From Anoplopoma fimbria (taxonomy: Eukaryota > Chordata > Actinopteri > Perciformes > Anoplopomatidae), in contig NC_072462.1 of the NCBI RefSeq assembly GCF_027596085.1, positions 19,828,921 to 19,892,920 of the forward strand: 64,000 nt of DNA. The letters are read 5' to 3'. Shown piece after piece: positions 1-11,530 of the stretch. A program made the position numbers and the translations under genes. Every line of letters begins with the position of its first letter. Within the stretch, counting starts at the first letter, position 1. The notes below the pieces were generated by a model that saw nothing but the letters and a program-made list of their open reading frames with translations, was not told the origin of the DNA and searched no databases.

Positions 1-628
1 ACTTAAACTCCTGCCAATGTTTTCATACTATTCCACTGATATACAGATGAAGTTAATACACAGAAACACTGTATGCTGTAATGCGCCAGCACACATAGGG
101 ATGAAGAAGATGCAAACTGTAAATTTAAAATGGTTTATGTGTAAGAAGAAAATGCAAATGAACGATTGTTTAACACCATGGATGCATATTGTTGAGTAAC
201 ACTGAATGTAAACCAACTTTAACATGTGACCAGTCTATCTTTAAATGTATGGATATCTACAGTATCATGGATAAAGCTAGTGATGCTTGATATTGTGAAA
301 TGTTGACATTTGGTGCATTACAGTGTGGCAGGTTGGTATATGGGCATATAGCTCTACTAATAAACATGCAGGAAAATGAATCTGTGTTTACTGTCTGCAC
401 TATATGTATGATGTAAGTTTTCTCATTCTTAGTCTGGTTCTGTTTGCCTGCATGTTCGTGTGTTTTTTTTGTTTTTTTTTAAATATGTGCATATGTGTGT
501 ATGTGTTTGCTGATTGCGGTGATGCATGTGAGCTGCAGAGCATGGTGACTGGACCACAAGTAGAAAGAACAGATTTATGAAGTGGTAATTTACTACTGCA
601 GGCTTAGCACTAACAGCTGTTCTAGGCG
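1..628. other. AT-rich unique sequence, nothing recognised
   Basis: Ordinary AT-rich vertebrate noncoding DNA with short T runs. The two roughly 60-codon open frames on opposite strands show no domain or splice context. I see no RNA gene, repeat or regulatory element. Confidence 0.6.
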
Positions 629-631
629 CGT

Positions 632-684
632 CTGTGTTTGTGTGTGAGTGAGAGACAGAGAGAGATAGAGAGAGAGAGAGAAAG
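632..684. repeat. Imperfect GT then GA microsatellite
   Basis: A short GT stretch passes into a purine GA run with C and T interruptions. It lies directly upstream of the exon-like segment that starts at 729. Confidence 0.8.
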
Positions 685-728
685 GTGAGATTATTTACAG
701 TGAAATCAAATTCTGCTTTGTTTCGCAG

Positions 729-823
729 CGCTCACCTCATCATCAGCGGAAGAGTCTGCTTCGGTCCACAGAGCAGCCTGTTCGTTTAGGACTCGGCAGA
801 TGTGTAGAGGAAGTGGTCTTTTG
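729..823 (+). other. Exon-like segment (candidate only)
   Basis: The segment is preceded by a short pyrimidine-rich stretch ending in CAG and followed by a good donor, TTG then GTGAGAT. Its 95 bases are more GC-rich than the flanks. One frame stays open throughout, giving residues such as RSPHHQRKSLLRST, and closes just after the donor. I do not recognise the peptide. Acceptor-donor pairs this close also arise by chance in 64 kb, so this is a candidate for comparison with transcripts and not a gene call. Confidence 0.2.
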
Positions 824-839
824 GTGAGATAAAATATGA

Positions 840-1348
840 ATACATAAACTTGTTTTTTTTCAACATGCTAAAATAAAGCTCTCAGCACAGTCGGGATAAA
901 GTAACAGCTGGTCCTTTATCTTCAAAATAATGAGAAAAGGAGTCAAGGACTGCAAAAAGTGGTTCCCTGTGGACTCATAACTGCACTCATCTCACCACAA
1001 TGGTACAGACAACATGCTGCAAGGCCAAACAAGTAAAGCATGTTCTATAGTTAGAGATTACCTGTGAAAAAACACATCTTTCCTTCACAATTTTGACAAA
1101 TTTGCACTATAGATAGATTAAATGAAACAAGCCAAAATGACCTAAGTAAGTGAAGTGAATTCAAATAATTTCTACAAATCACACAGCGGTCTGTCTGACA
1201 GACTCGACATTACACTGTCATCTGGAGGTTTCTTGCCCAGAAAACAAAACAACAAACAAAAAAAAATGAAAAACGGCAAGCAAAATGATATCTTGCAAGC
1301 ATCTATCTTGCTTTGGCTCTTGTTTTACAAATGCACATTTGCTAATTT

Positions 1349-1350
<2 letters not shown>
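840..1350. other. Unique sequence, nothing recognised
   Basis: AT-rich noncoding DNA with an A-rich run near 1256-1266. No feature is supported. Confidence 0.55.
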
Positions 1351-1379
<29 letters not shown>

Positions 1380-1420
1380 ACACACACACAAACACACACA
1401 AACACACACACACAACACAC
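1351..1420. repeat. (CA)n microsatellite, interrupted
   Basis: A CA array broken by several extra A bases. The overlapping frames that read as poly Thr-His or Cys-Val are translations of this repeat, not genes. Confidence 0.97.
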
Positions 1421-1429
1421 GTTACAGTG

Positions 1430-2560
1430 AAAAGCAATTGGGAAAATTCATGTATTCATATTTATTTATTTATATATGAATTTATATTCATGTATTTATA
1501 ATTTACTTTGGCCTCACCACTTGATTTGATCCAACTAGGCTCTTGTAGACTGTCGTCCTGCATACAGCTTTTTTGATGTGTTGTTGAGGCTTTTCAACAG
1601 ACGCTGCTTCCAGCGGTACAGATACAAAATGAGCAAAGCTTATACAAAGAGATTACTGTGACATGTTTGCATATTAAATGTTATGTCCACTATACGTTTT
1701 GTATAAGAGGAAATAAAAAAGGTGATGAATAATATATGAAACTATATTAATTCCATACATTATTAGTGACTTTTAGTGTGTTTCATGTTTTATACAGATG
1801 GTTATGCAACCTTTGATTTAGCTTTTATAGTTTCTAAAACCCATGAAAAGTCTCTGTCTACAGTGTATTTAAGCTGTGATCCCATTCATATTATGGGTAT
1901 TCCTTTTACACTTTTGAATTAGATTTGCAAGTGCACTATTAACGTTGAAGCTCCTTCACTCTTATTTACATGTCTATTAACGCTGTTGTTCAGAAGCAGG
2001 GAACAAGTCTCAGAAGGTTTGGTCTTTCCTTGTGCGGTTAATTTCCAAACAAAGCATTCCATTTCAGAGATGAAAGTACAGCAAATAAAGACAAAAGAGG
2101 CTGAAAATGGATCACCTGTCAGCATGCTGGAGCTATTTGTTACCACAGTGTTATATGCTAAAAAATGTACTCTTTCATTCAGTCATTCTAGTTCATGTGA
2201 GCTGAACCCAGGCGTGAGGGACAGACATTTGTCTTCCTATCCTCCCCCGTGTAATACAATATTAAAACCACTGAGCTGAACTGCCCTATGGAGCATCTCA
2301 GGACAGAGACACATACATAAATGGGAGCTACTTTCTGAGTGAGCAAGGTAGCAAATTGGGAACAATGGCACACTCCAAGCAGGTTCAACTGTTTCAGCAC
2401 CATAGACAGAGGCTTGGTGAGGGTGTTTTCATTTTTTGTCTATTTAAGGTTCTGTATTTATTCCATGATTTTGTCCAAACCAACCAGAAAAAAAGTCAGC
2501 AAAGATTTATTCGAATGCCCACGTTTCCTCAAACTTTATTGTGCCCTTTCGTTTTGACCT
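1430..2560. other. Unique sequence, nothing recognised
   Basis: AT-rich DNA with a TTTA-rich patch near 1455-1500. Open frames at 1919-2557 are short, overlap on both strands and lack splice or start context. No repeat family is recognised. Confidence 0.5.
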
Positions 2561-2940
2561 TGTGGTCCTTCCTCTTTGCACCTTGTCACCTTATTTCTCC
2601 GTTTCCTCTTCACTCAACACCTGAACTCACTCACTTCTACTCTCAGGTCCACTCTGCTATCTCTTCCTATCCCCTCATTTCCCCACTCCCCCTCCTTTCC
2701 TGATACAATTTCCTCACACAGATTCCCAAGTGACCCTTCTTGTCAGGATGCTCACCCATGTGTCCTCACCACTATGACGTCTTTATCATTCTCCCCTTTC
2801 ACCACCTCGCTTTTTATTTTCTCTTTCTGTCTTGCCAGAAATCTAATCTCAGAAGGCTTCTTGCAGTCCTTTCCCTTCCTCTTAGCTTCCTCCCATCACT
2901 CTGCTTCCTTTGTGTTATCTGCAGAACCTCTTTAGACTGC
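2561..2940. repeat. Pyrimidine-rich (C/T) tract
   Basis: The + strand is strongly enriched in C and T, in imperfect TTCC/CTCC/TCTC blocks. The frames of about 115-119 codons here, rich in Ser, Phe, Leu and Pro, reflect this composition. Confidence 0.6.
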
Positions 2941-3664
2941 TCACATTCTTCTTGCTCTATCAAGGGATCATAAATATGCACCCAGCTATGGTAAATCTTG
3001 TACAGGCATAGAATGAATTCACAAATATACAATACAGAAAGAGACATAAAGAGAGAAGGTAAAACCCGAAGAACACAGATAATAGCTTCTCACCTGTATC
3101 ATATTATGTGAAATTCAGTGAAAATTTATTAAAAAAACATGTAGAAAGTATTTTATTGCTTATGTGATGGGAAATCTATCTGATAAAATGCTCGCTAGTG
3201 CAGAGTGTTATTAAAATGCTGTTTCCAGGAGAGAGTCCTCTGATGTGCAAACTTTATACCCTGCCTGACATCCCACTTGCTTTAGCAGAGCTGAGCACTG
3301 CTCAAGAGGGAATCAAAAGTCGGTTTTGCCATTTCACATTTTGCATTCCTGTTGATAAAGCACACAGGTCAGCAGCAGCTGAGCTACCCATGTTTCCCCA
3401 AAGCTCTACCTGTTTGACACAGTCAATTTTAGAACCGTTTGGTCTTCACTACATCATGACAGGAGTTGCTCTTGAACTTGAATCAGGTGTGTTTAGATAT
3501 GGGTATGCATAACAGCATTCATATTCTAACAGAAATGTCATAATTACATGCTGAATAAAGTAAAACACATCAAGATCATATGAAGATAATTTAGTATTAC
3601 AGCCTGAATATATAGCCTGAAGAGTAACGAGGTCTAAAATGCAGACAGTCCAAGCGCACCGCAA
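2941..3664. other. Unique sequence, nothing recognised
   Basis: The 104-codon frame at 3198-3512 has no recognisable domain. No splice-site pair or repeat is evident. Confidence 0.5.
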
Positions 3665-4520
3665 CAGTTCAATTATTTAATGAATAGCTTACAGGGGAGA
3701 GGAGTCCAAACAGGCCGTAGGCTGCCTGTAGCAATTGGCCTGGACAGGGCTGGAACTAGAGACCTCAGATTGGTGGCCTGGGGGCTGGATAGTCGTAGAG
3801 CATGAGACTCCTTGCAGTCTTTCTGGGGGAGGGCAGATGGCCAGAACATCTTAGGAGGGTGACCAGGAGGCAGGACCATTGGGCGGGCAACTCCTCTGGA
3901 GGATGACCTGGAGTTTGGTAACATGGCCACGGGCAACAGGAAAGGAGACACAGGTGTCAGACGGACCAACTTCTCAGGAGCTGGCTTGATGTTGTCTGGG
4001 ACCCCTAACGACAGAACTGGTTTTCATTGGAGGCTGGAAGCTAGTGGGTTGGAGGTGAGCGGACTGGCATGCAGAGGACATTGGAGTGAGAGGTCGAGGA
4101 GAAACAGGATAAGGAGCAGAGGTAACGTGAAACTTTTACTTGTGGAATGCTATCATCTGGGCAAATTCAGGGTCCCACATCCAGAAAGACTGTAGGGGAC
4201 TCTGGTAAGCCGGACTCTCTACTAAAAACACCTCCTGCATCTCCCCAAAGTCTTGCCATAAAAAGGGCAGGCACGGCTGGTGACTGTCTGGGTACTCTAT
4301 TAGCAGAACAACCAATCTACAGAAAAAAAAGTGTGTAGCTTGGTGTGGCACTCAGGTAATGGGGAAAAGAGGGGAGAAAATGGCAATGATTAGTCTCTGA
4401 GGAAGAAGAGGAGGGATACAGGACCCAACTGCAACATTAAGTGCTGATAAAATGCAGCTGGCTACAATTAGTTGCATTTCTCTCTCCTGATTCCCAAGCA
4501 ACAATGAGGGCCACCGGGTA
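3665..4520. repeat. GC- and G-rich island, probable transposon relic
   Basis: G content on the + strand rises sharply against the AT-rich flanks, with recurring GGAGG, CTGG and GGACC words. Both strands carry broken open frames of 70-98 codons (for example 3673-3969 minus) without a recognisable domain. The abrupt composition change and decayed coding-like look suggest the inside or end of an old transposable element. I could not find terminal repeats or name a family. Confidence 0.35.
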
Positions 4521-4539
4521 GACTAGTCAACAAAGAGCC

Positions 4540-4800
4540 TCTTAGCGACAGAGACTTTTTCATTCAGAGGATGATGAATGGAAAATAGAGAGTGGCTGTG
4601 ATAATCTGGGGACATGCAGCTTTCTGCTATGCCTGCCACAAATGAGGCCCTGGGAGTTTCATCCATGTTATGTGCAATTTTAAATTTGAATGACACTTTC
4701 CTCACAGCAAAGACAACAATATGTTTGTTCAAATGCCCAAAGAGACGCCCGCTTAATTATCTGACCGCTAGCAGCCAAGTGCATTTTGACTTTTGAATGT
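4540..4800. other. Complex repeat-free block, possible conserved noncoding element
   Basis: High-complexity sequence without microsatellites, containing CTTAATTATCTGACC near 4751 and balanced base composition. It looks like vertebrate regulatory DNA, but conservation cannot be judged from one sequence. Confidence 0.15.
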
Positions 4801-4959
4801 AAAGAACAAAAGGGGGAGGAGAGTGACGTACTGAAACCCCTTGGGGAGGAGGTCAGGGTTGAATGCATGGATGAAAGCGTGTGACTTTGACATGGATGAG
4901 TGCTATTCATTTCCATTTTAATACCAGTCAATGTTAGTTTAAACCATGACAAAGATTAT

Positions 4960-5010
4960 TCCTCAACCATAACTGTTTGTGCCTAAACTTAACCAGACCT
5001 TAATCTGATC
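4960..5010 (-). repeat. Fragment of a dispersed teleost repeat (TTTAGGCA family)
   Basis: On the minus strand this reads GGTTAAGTTTAGGCACAAAC, a motif that recurs in related form near 13549, 18563, 42940 and 45500. I take it as a short relic of one old interspersed family. Confidence 0.35.
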
Positions 5011-5920
5011 AGATCACAAAATGATCATAGGAGTCATTGATGGAGCAGTTATATGTAATAACCTACTTTGGCGCTTTAGGGGTTTCAAGGTTTAAAATAT
5101 GGAATCTATTTTGAACTCTTTCTGCTGAGTGTGCAAAATATTATACTGTATATTGAACGGAGAAGGAAGGAATTTATGGCTGAAATGACAAAGAAAGCGC
5201 CAGGCTCTTTGTTGAGTAGTCTATCTAGTGGTCCTCATTGTTGCTTAGGAAAGGGACAAAAATCTGCGTTTCCCAATGAGTCATGTTTCCATCACTGCCG
5301 AACAGAGCAGGAGCAGATACATACCTGTGACTACTGCAGAGTCATTGGCTTTGGGAATGAACGTCGATTTCTCACTAAACGCAAAAGATGTAACTTGGAA
5401 ATTTTTGTCCTTATCTTGTGGGAAACGAGCTTTAGAGAGACTCACTTAAACATATCAATGAAAAAATATTTTTAAAAAATGCCTGGGGCTGTTTCCAACT
5501 AGTTTTGGGAATAAACCCATGTGCAAGCAAAGCCAGCCCCAAAATCCTCAACGCACACATGAAATAGGCCTTGTGTGAATGAGAACAGATCAACCGTGCC
5601 TATCAGAATCTGCACAAAACCTACATAACGCATCCCAAATCAAGCGCTAAGTGATTATGTTATTTGGATTAAAGCTTTAATACCTCTCTTATTCCCTCTT
5701 TCATTAAAGATATGCAGAAATCGTTGGGCAAATGTCAGCTTTCACATAATTTACAAAAAGATCTATTTTACAGTACTGTGCTGATTTTAAAAGTAATACA
5801 CCTCACTTATACACACCCTGTACCATCCCTTTCCGTTTTAAAGCCTCTGGTCTCAAATTATTTTAAATAATTGATTGTGTGATCACTGCCTGGCCTCCTA
5901 TGCTGCGCAGTTTTTTTTTC
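5011..5920. other. Unique sequence, nothing recognised
   Basis: Contains a 114-codon frame at 5131-5475 with no recognisable domain and no initiation or splice context. Otherwise AT-rich noncoding DNA. Confidence 0.5.
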
Positions 5921-5929
5921 TTCTTGCAG

Positions 5930-6030
5930 GAGTCCAGGTGGGTCGTCAGCGGAACTGGCTCCAGCTGGGAGGTGGGAGAGCCATAAGGCACAAAAGAGCT
6001 GCTCTCACAAGCCAGATTTTTTTATTTTAA
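5930..6030 (+). other. Exon-like segment with strong acceptor (candidate only)
   Basis: A run of nine T bases and TTCTTGCAG precede this segment, making a textbook polypyrimidine tract and acceptor. A frame reading VQVGRQRNWLQLGGGRA runs to a TAA at 6028-6030, and a possible donor GAG then GTGGGA lies at 5971/5972. The peptide is not recognised. It could be a terminal exon or chance. Confidence 0.2.
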
Positions 6031-6900
6031 AGCACTCACTCACATATTTCCCCACCCCATCTTATTTCCCTATACATTATATAAACTAATTAGGCTTTAG
6101 AAATGTTTGTGTGTAAGAACACCTTGTGACAAGCCAAAACTAATCTTAAAAAAATATATAATAAAAAAGGCAGAAAGAAAGAAGTGTTTACTTCTTCCTT
6201 TTGGGGGAGCAGTCTGTTTTTACCATTTGATTGTTACTCAGGAAAAACATTTAGATTTCATACAGCCTCAAAGGGCAGCTTTAAGTCTGTTTGTATGGAA
6301 TTCATTTTTTATGATAAGCAGGGGAATTCCAGCTTTGTGCATGCATGCAACGAGTCAATTCATTAACGTTTTTTCTTGAACAGGGGGAAACAATATAAAT
6401 GGAATTTGTACTCCGTGTCCAATAAGACAGCTGACACACTCTGAATGCACTTAAGTAAGGGCAGAATAGATTTACCCCTTGTGATAAATGTGTCAGGACT
6501 GCCATTGTTATAGGCTGCTTTGTTGTTATTTTACTTAACATTGGGCATGATGAAAAAGCAGCCAGATAGCTGCCCAGGTTGAACATACACACATGCACCA
6601 ACACACTCCAATCTGGCTTCTGTCAAACACAGTTATTGTAAGTAAGGGGCCTGCACCATAGTGGGTGCACTTTTTAATCAAAATGACCTGCCATGTGGCG
6701 CACACAAACACAGCGCAGTTGTCAACCCTGTTATCCTTTAACTATGTATTAGACGGACACCTTGCTGATAGCTGTCATTATCTGTTTTGGCAGACTCCTG
6801 CAATACTTTGTCCACAACCAGGCCCCTTGCCCTCTGGCATTAATCTCTCACAGATAGCAGTTTGCATCCCAAGCCTAGCCCATCATATTAAGGCTTAACA
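6031..6900. other. Unique sequence, nothing recognised
   Basis: Overlapping frames on both strands near 6107-6604 have no domain. No repeat or RNA gene seen. Confidence 0.5.
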
Positions 6901-7440
6901 CAGGTCCATAAGGTGACCAGACAGGAAGACATCGAACCGCTGAGAGAGAAGATTCAGGACGTGACCAGACCTGTCGTATAATCTGGTGCTTTTAAGGGTT
7001 TTATGTAATATACCGCTGCCAAATCCAATGATATTCATACCTTTCTTGCACAAAGTGGATGAATGCTTACTATGAACCAATTCACCCCCCTCCCCATCTT
7101 CTCCCAATTTGGAATGACCGATGCTCGGTGCACTGCAGTTGCCGTCAACACCAACTCCCACTGCTGTTGCGTGGAGGATTTGGACAGCCACGTGTCTCCC
7201 CTGATAAACACAGAGTTGACGGCTACTTCTTCTCACCTGACAGAGTGGAGCTTCCCTGGGAGGATGTGACACGCGCACAGAAGCTCACACTATCCCTCCA
7301 GATCCTGTCACTTTTCCCACAGGTGCTCTGGCCCAGCAGTTGGGGAGCTGCAAGTGCTGTGACAACAACATGATCCCTCACCAGTTTCCCACCCGTCAAC
7401 ACTGTCAGTTACTTTTAACGGAGGCGCCCACATGATGAAT
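6900..7440. repeat. GC-richer segment with coding-like frames, unidentified
   Basis: Composition rises above the flanks and two long frames overlap antisense to each other (6895-7278 minus, 127 codons; 7059-7373 plus, 104 codons). Neither matches a family I know. The plus frame includes residues such as LEDLDSHVSP only after a frame change, consistent with decay. Most likely an old mobile-element or pseudogene relic. Confidence 0.3.
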
Positions 7441-8025
7441 TCAAGCATTTTTTTCTAAATAGGTTGTGTAATCATTTTTCTTTTATTTATTTATATTTTG
7501 AGAGGCTATGGATAGTAGTTTTCTTATATCTATTCCATCATTCACTTTAAAATTTTGGTAGAATTGTAAGCAGTTTACAATCTAGGTCATAAGACCCCCA
7601 GGTTATGTTCATGGTGTTATTAAGTGTTCCTCAAGACTATTACTCTAATGATAGGTTGCAGTCCAGAGGTCATTGCTGTAGTGTTTTCACTTCATCCTTT
7701 CCAGAGATCACTTTACATTCATCGTGATCAAACGTGAAGGTGATATGCACTCAAAAAAAATGAAAGAGGAGGGCTGAACAATTTAGAATGTCATTATTGA
7801 TTGCTTTGTTCCACTCCCATGTAACAGTAGGTACCAATGAACATGTACAATAGCAGCGGCCTTGAACTGACTCATCTGAATGGAATGCATAATTCATGTT
7901 ATTTGTTAAATCCCTTTTTCACAAATGAAGGTGTTCACTGTGAGAATGAGCTATGATTACAAGTAAACAAAATCAAGCAGTGACCACAGATTAGCCAAAC
8001 AGTTTGGGAGTGACAGCATCGTTCC
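7441..8025. other. AT-rich unique sequence, nothing recognised
   Basis: No repeat, RNA gene or coding signal is evident. Confidence 0.55.
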
Positions 8026-8029
8026 TCAC

Positions 8030-8230
8030 AGTTTAAACAAGACCATGGGTCTAACAGTCAGGCTAGCGGATCTAAACCACAGTTTTCTTGGCAAATTAAT
8101 TTGGGGATGATGAAAGTCTGGACAAAGTTTTATTGCAATCCATTCAATAGTTATTGAGATATTCCAGTCTGAATCAAAGTGGTGGACTGACAACCCAACC
8201 GATATTGCCGTCAATAGAAACATGTGGCTA
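8030..8230 (-). repeat. Old interspersed teleost repeat, minus-strand copy
   Basis: Read on the minus strand, it contains GTCAGTCCACCACTTTG followed by AACTATTGAATGGATTGC and a weakly A-rich continuation. The same order of motifs occurs in plus orientation at 17110-17330. I recognise it as a common teleost repeat with an ACTATTGGATGGATTGCC core, class uncertain. Confidence 0.5.
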
Positions 8231-8692
8231 AAAAATAAATTACCAATAGTTCTTATAGTTGCAAAATAACGACACAAAGTTGCTAATTTTTGTTAATTTC
8301 CTCCATACGGTAATGCTAGTTTGAAATATCTGGTCCAGTAGCTCCACTTTTCTCATCCACTAAATGCGACTCTACTAGGGATATAATTAATGCCTCCAGA
8401 GCAGCACGATCTCTTAAAATGTTTCTTCACGCCCAACTAAATGTTATGTGCAGTGATGAGTGGGTATGTCTTGCCTGACTAGCGGACTTGTTCATGGCTG
8501 TTTATTTCTTCTCCTATTTTTTGGTCCGTCTTTGTGTCTTTCACCCTGACTACATGCCTGTCCACTTGTCTGTAAGACAGTCTATAAATCTGTCGGAGAG
8601 TTTCAATTGACATCTTCCTTTCTGTCAAAAAAGTCTAAACCTTTCAATGACAGCTTAGTGGACATAGGTTTGTAGATCCTGGAGCTAGACAG

Positions 8693-8694
<2 letters not shown>
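8231..8694. other. Unique sequence, nothing recognised
   Basis: No feature supported. Confidence 0.55.
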
Positions 8695-8771
<77 letters not shown>

Positions 8772-8780
8772 GTGAGTGTG
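8695..8780. repeat. (GT)n microsatellite
   Basis: A nearly pure GT array of about 75 bases ending in TTGTGAGTGTG. The poly Thr-His frame on the minus strand is a translation of it. Confidence 0.98.
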
Positions 8781-9580
8781 TTCTAGGGGCTGTGGGAGGT
8801 TGGAAAGGGTCACAATGAGTCTGTGGTGGGTGCAAACTCATTAGTGCTAATGCTTGATAACAGGGATGTGGTTAACGCACATCCTTCATGGTCTCTCTTT
8901 AATTACAAGCACATCAAGATACAAACACACACACATGCTCACACACACTTATATATAATGTGCATGCCACTTTTAATGAGCTCTGGATTTAAAGGACGTG
9001 CTGAATAGTGTGTCATTCATTAATCAAACCAAAGATGATTCTGCGATGATTACTGGCCTCTTCAGGATCAAGATGTGAGGCTGGTGTAGGCGGTAAATGA
9101 CCCATGAACTTCTATCCCAGGGTCTGCCACCACAAGTGCTCCAAATGAAAAAAAAAACATGTTTGGTCTTTTCTTAGGTAAGACAACATCTTACGAGTGG
9201 TCGGCAAATTGTTTGTCCAACGCAAGGCAACACAATTCTTACATTTGAGGAACATAAAAAAAAAGTGAATCTCACAAACACAAATTTCAGTAATTGCAAT
9301 GATTGGATTATTAAATATATGATGGCTAAATATATACTATTGGTCCATTGATCCCAATTAAGACTATAAAAACCTTTGGATGATATTGTCTGCGTACGGC
9401 TTCTAAATGGCTTACATACTGCTCTTCGATGCTTTTTGATTTACCTGTAATGCCAGTAGTGAAAAATCTGGAAATTCACATGTTCAATTTTAAGTTTATT
9501 TAACAGTTCCTCAGTGTCACTGCTGCTGAAGTCCTGCTTCAACATATTTACTTTTTTGTTGGCAAAATCAGCTTTCAGAA
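8781..9580. other. Unique sequence with a minor CA/TA patch
   Basis: A short CA run at 8922-8950 leads into TATATA at 8951-8957. The rest is AT-rich with no recognised feature. Confidence 0.55.
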
Positions 9581-9582
9581 TC

Positions 9583-10214
9583 ATGCCGTGTTCACACCAA
9601 AAGCGAAGCAAATTTTTCGCGCGTTTAGTTTACATGTAAAGTCAATGCACAGATGCGAATATGCGCGAGTAGATGCGAACTCGAGCCTGGCGGCGCGAAT
9701 GAGGCGAACTCGCAAAAAAAAGAAAACAAGCATTTTAAAAGTGATTCCCTTGTCGTCTTGCAGAGAGAACTAACAAAACATGAATTCTGACTTTTAACAA
9801 ATCACCATCATTGTGTTGTTATTTCGGCATCCCTTTTTGTACATTTATTGCAATTAAATCAAAGTAAAATTGTTTATTTTCGGTCCATACAGCTGTAGTA
9901 AATGAGCCGACGTGTGGCTTGCTGGATTCAGTGAATAAGGATTAATGTTATGAACCCAGACAAGACGGCGTTTAGTTTCCCTGGATATCTGGGACTGCCA
10001 CAACAAGTACAAAGCAGAAATAGTAGTTATTTCTTGCATGGTTGATGGCGGAAAGAAATAGCTGAGTTGACAGAGTTTTCATTGGAGATAAGCCCCTCCC
10101 CCTCTCCAGCGAGTCTAGCGCGAATGAAGCGAATAAACACAAATGGACCTGCGAGTAAACTGACGCGAAGATGCGTTGCGAATATTCGCTTCGCTTTTGG
10201 TGTGAACGCAGCAT
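9583..10214. mobile_element. Non-autonomous inverted-repeat DNA transposon (MITE), Harbinger/ISL2EU-like
   Basis: The left end reads GTTCACACCAAAAGCGAAGC and the right end is its inverted match. The first 29 bases of the two ends differ at only three positions, and matching continues weakly inward. The outermost bases at both ends are AT, compatible with a 2-bp AT target duplication as in ISL2EU-type elements, although AT is palindromic and cannot be distinguished from the terminal repeat. The interior is rich in GCGAA words and CpG, unlike the flanks, and encodes no transposase. At about 630 bases with both ends present, it is a complete short element needing a transposase from elsewhere. 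Confidence 0.7.
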
Positions 10215-11225
10215 TAGAAGTGGACTGTATTTTTTACATGGCACAAAACCTGCCCTTATATATGGGGGCGTTACCTTTTTGATAATAATAAATAATCATC
10301 CACACACCTCCAATTTATGATCAAGTGGGATTCATCATTCAGCACACCTGGATAAGCGTAAATTTGCAAGTTTGAGAATGTTTGGTGGTGCTGGTTTCGT
10401 TTCAGGCATTGACTTCTTTTCACTCAGAAAATTAAAAGGAAATACAAGAAAAATTTAAGAGAATGTTGCTGCATGAGGCCCATCATTTTGGGGCAATATC
10501 TTGAAACAAATTATGCTGTTGTTTTTCTTTGGAGGACAATCTGTTGGCGGGATAATTTAACACATATAAACACATTCATCTATGCAAAGGCACACAAGCA
10601 GCAACATGCTATTGCACTTTGCACCAACCTAGCAATATAAAGACAACACAGAGACACTGAAAAGCAGGGGAAGACTAACATTATCAAAAGTTTGTCCACC
10701 TTATATTTGACTATAGGGGAGCATGAATTCACTTTTATTAGATAACTAGATGGATCGACTCCCATTGGGATTCATGAATAAATCTGACTGCAGTTCTAAA
10801 AACACAAGCAACTTTCTCCTCCACATCAGCACAACTGTCTCACAAACCTGGCTCTCCATTGAATGTATAAGCTTGTTGGACAGGTATTATACATGAGGAA
10901 ATACGGAGAACATTGACAAGTGCAAAACAAAGTGTCTCCTTTTTCTCTTCAGACTGTGGCATTTTCTTTCTTCTTTTTTTTTCATAGAGAATTGTCAACT
11001 GCAGTTCCAGAAAGCTGATTTATTTCCTTGTCACATCATGTTTATTCCAGTTTGGTTGCTTATTCTAAAAAAAACAACTTCTATTTGTTTAGCTTTATCT
11101 CTTTGCCATAGAAACACAGAAGTGACGTACATGATGCGTTTATACCTGTGACAAAGGGTTAGGTGTGTGTGTGTTAATTTGTGTGCTAACATGTTGTACA
11201 CTACATTCAGCCCACTCATTTATGT
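10215..11225. other. AT-rich unique sequence, nothing recognised
   Basis: Short frames only. No repeat or RNA gene seen. Confidence 0.55.
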
Positions 11226-11530
11226 CGACACCATAAACTTTATATAAGAAGTGGACAAAATCATTGGTTTGGCCGTCGCAATCTTGCCTTTTGTCGTCGC
11301 CATCTTGTTTTTTTGCAACCAAAAGTAAAACAAGAAGGTGAAGCTTAGTACAACTGAATATTAAATGACACAAATTTAGGCCACCAAAATGTTACAATTA
11401 ACTTTAATTAACAGAAAACACAATGTGAAAGGGTTTAAGCTGTAAGACAAATACATAGCCAACTCCCAGACCGGACAACGCTGTGGTATTTGCGCAATCA
11501 CAAGGTACTCTAAATGGGCCAATTATTTAT
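11226..11530 (+). repeat. Old interspersed teleost repeat (TATATAAGAAGTGGAC family)
   Basis: The copy opens with ACCATAAACTTTATATAAGA followed by AGTGGAC. It then has GTCGCCATCTTGTTTTTTTG, AATGTTACAATTAACTTTAA and ACTCCCAGACCGGACAACGC in order. I recognise this order from teleost genomic repeats. It carries no coding capacity, and its class is not determined. Confidence 0.5.
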
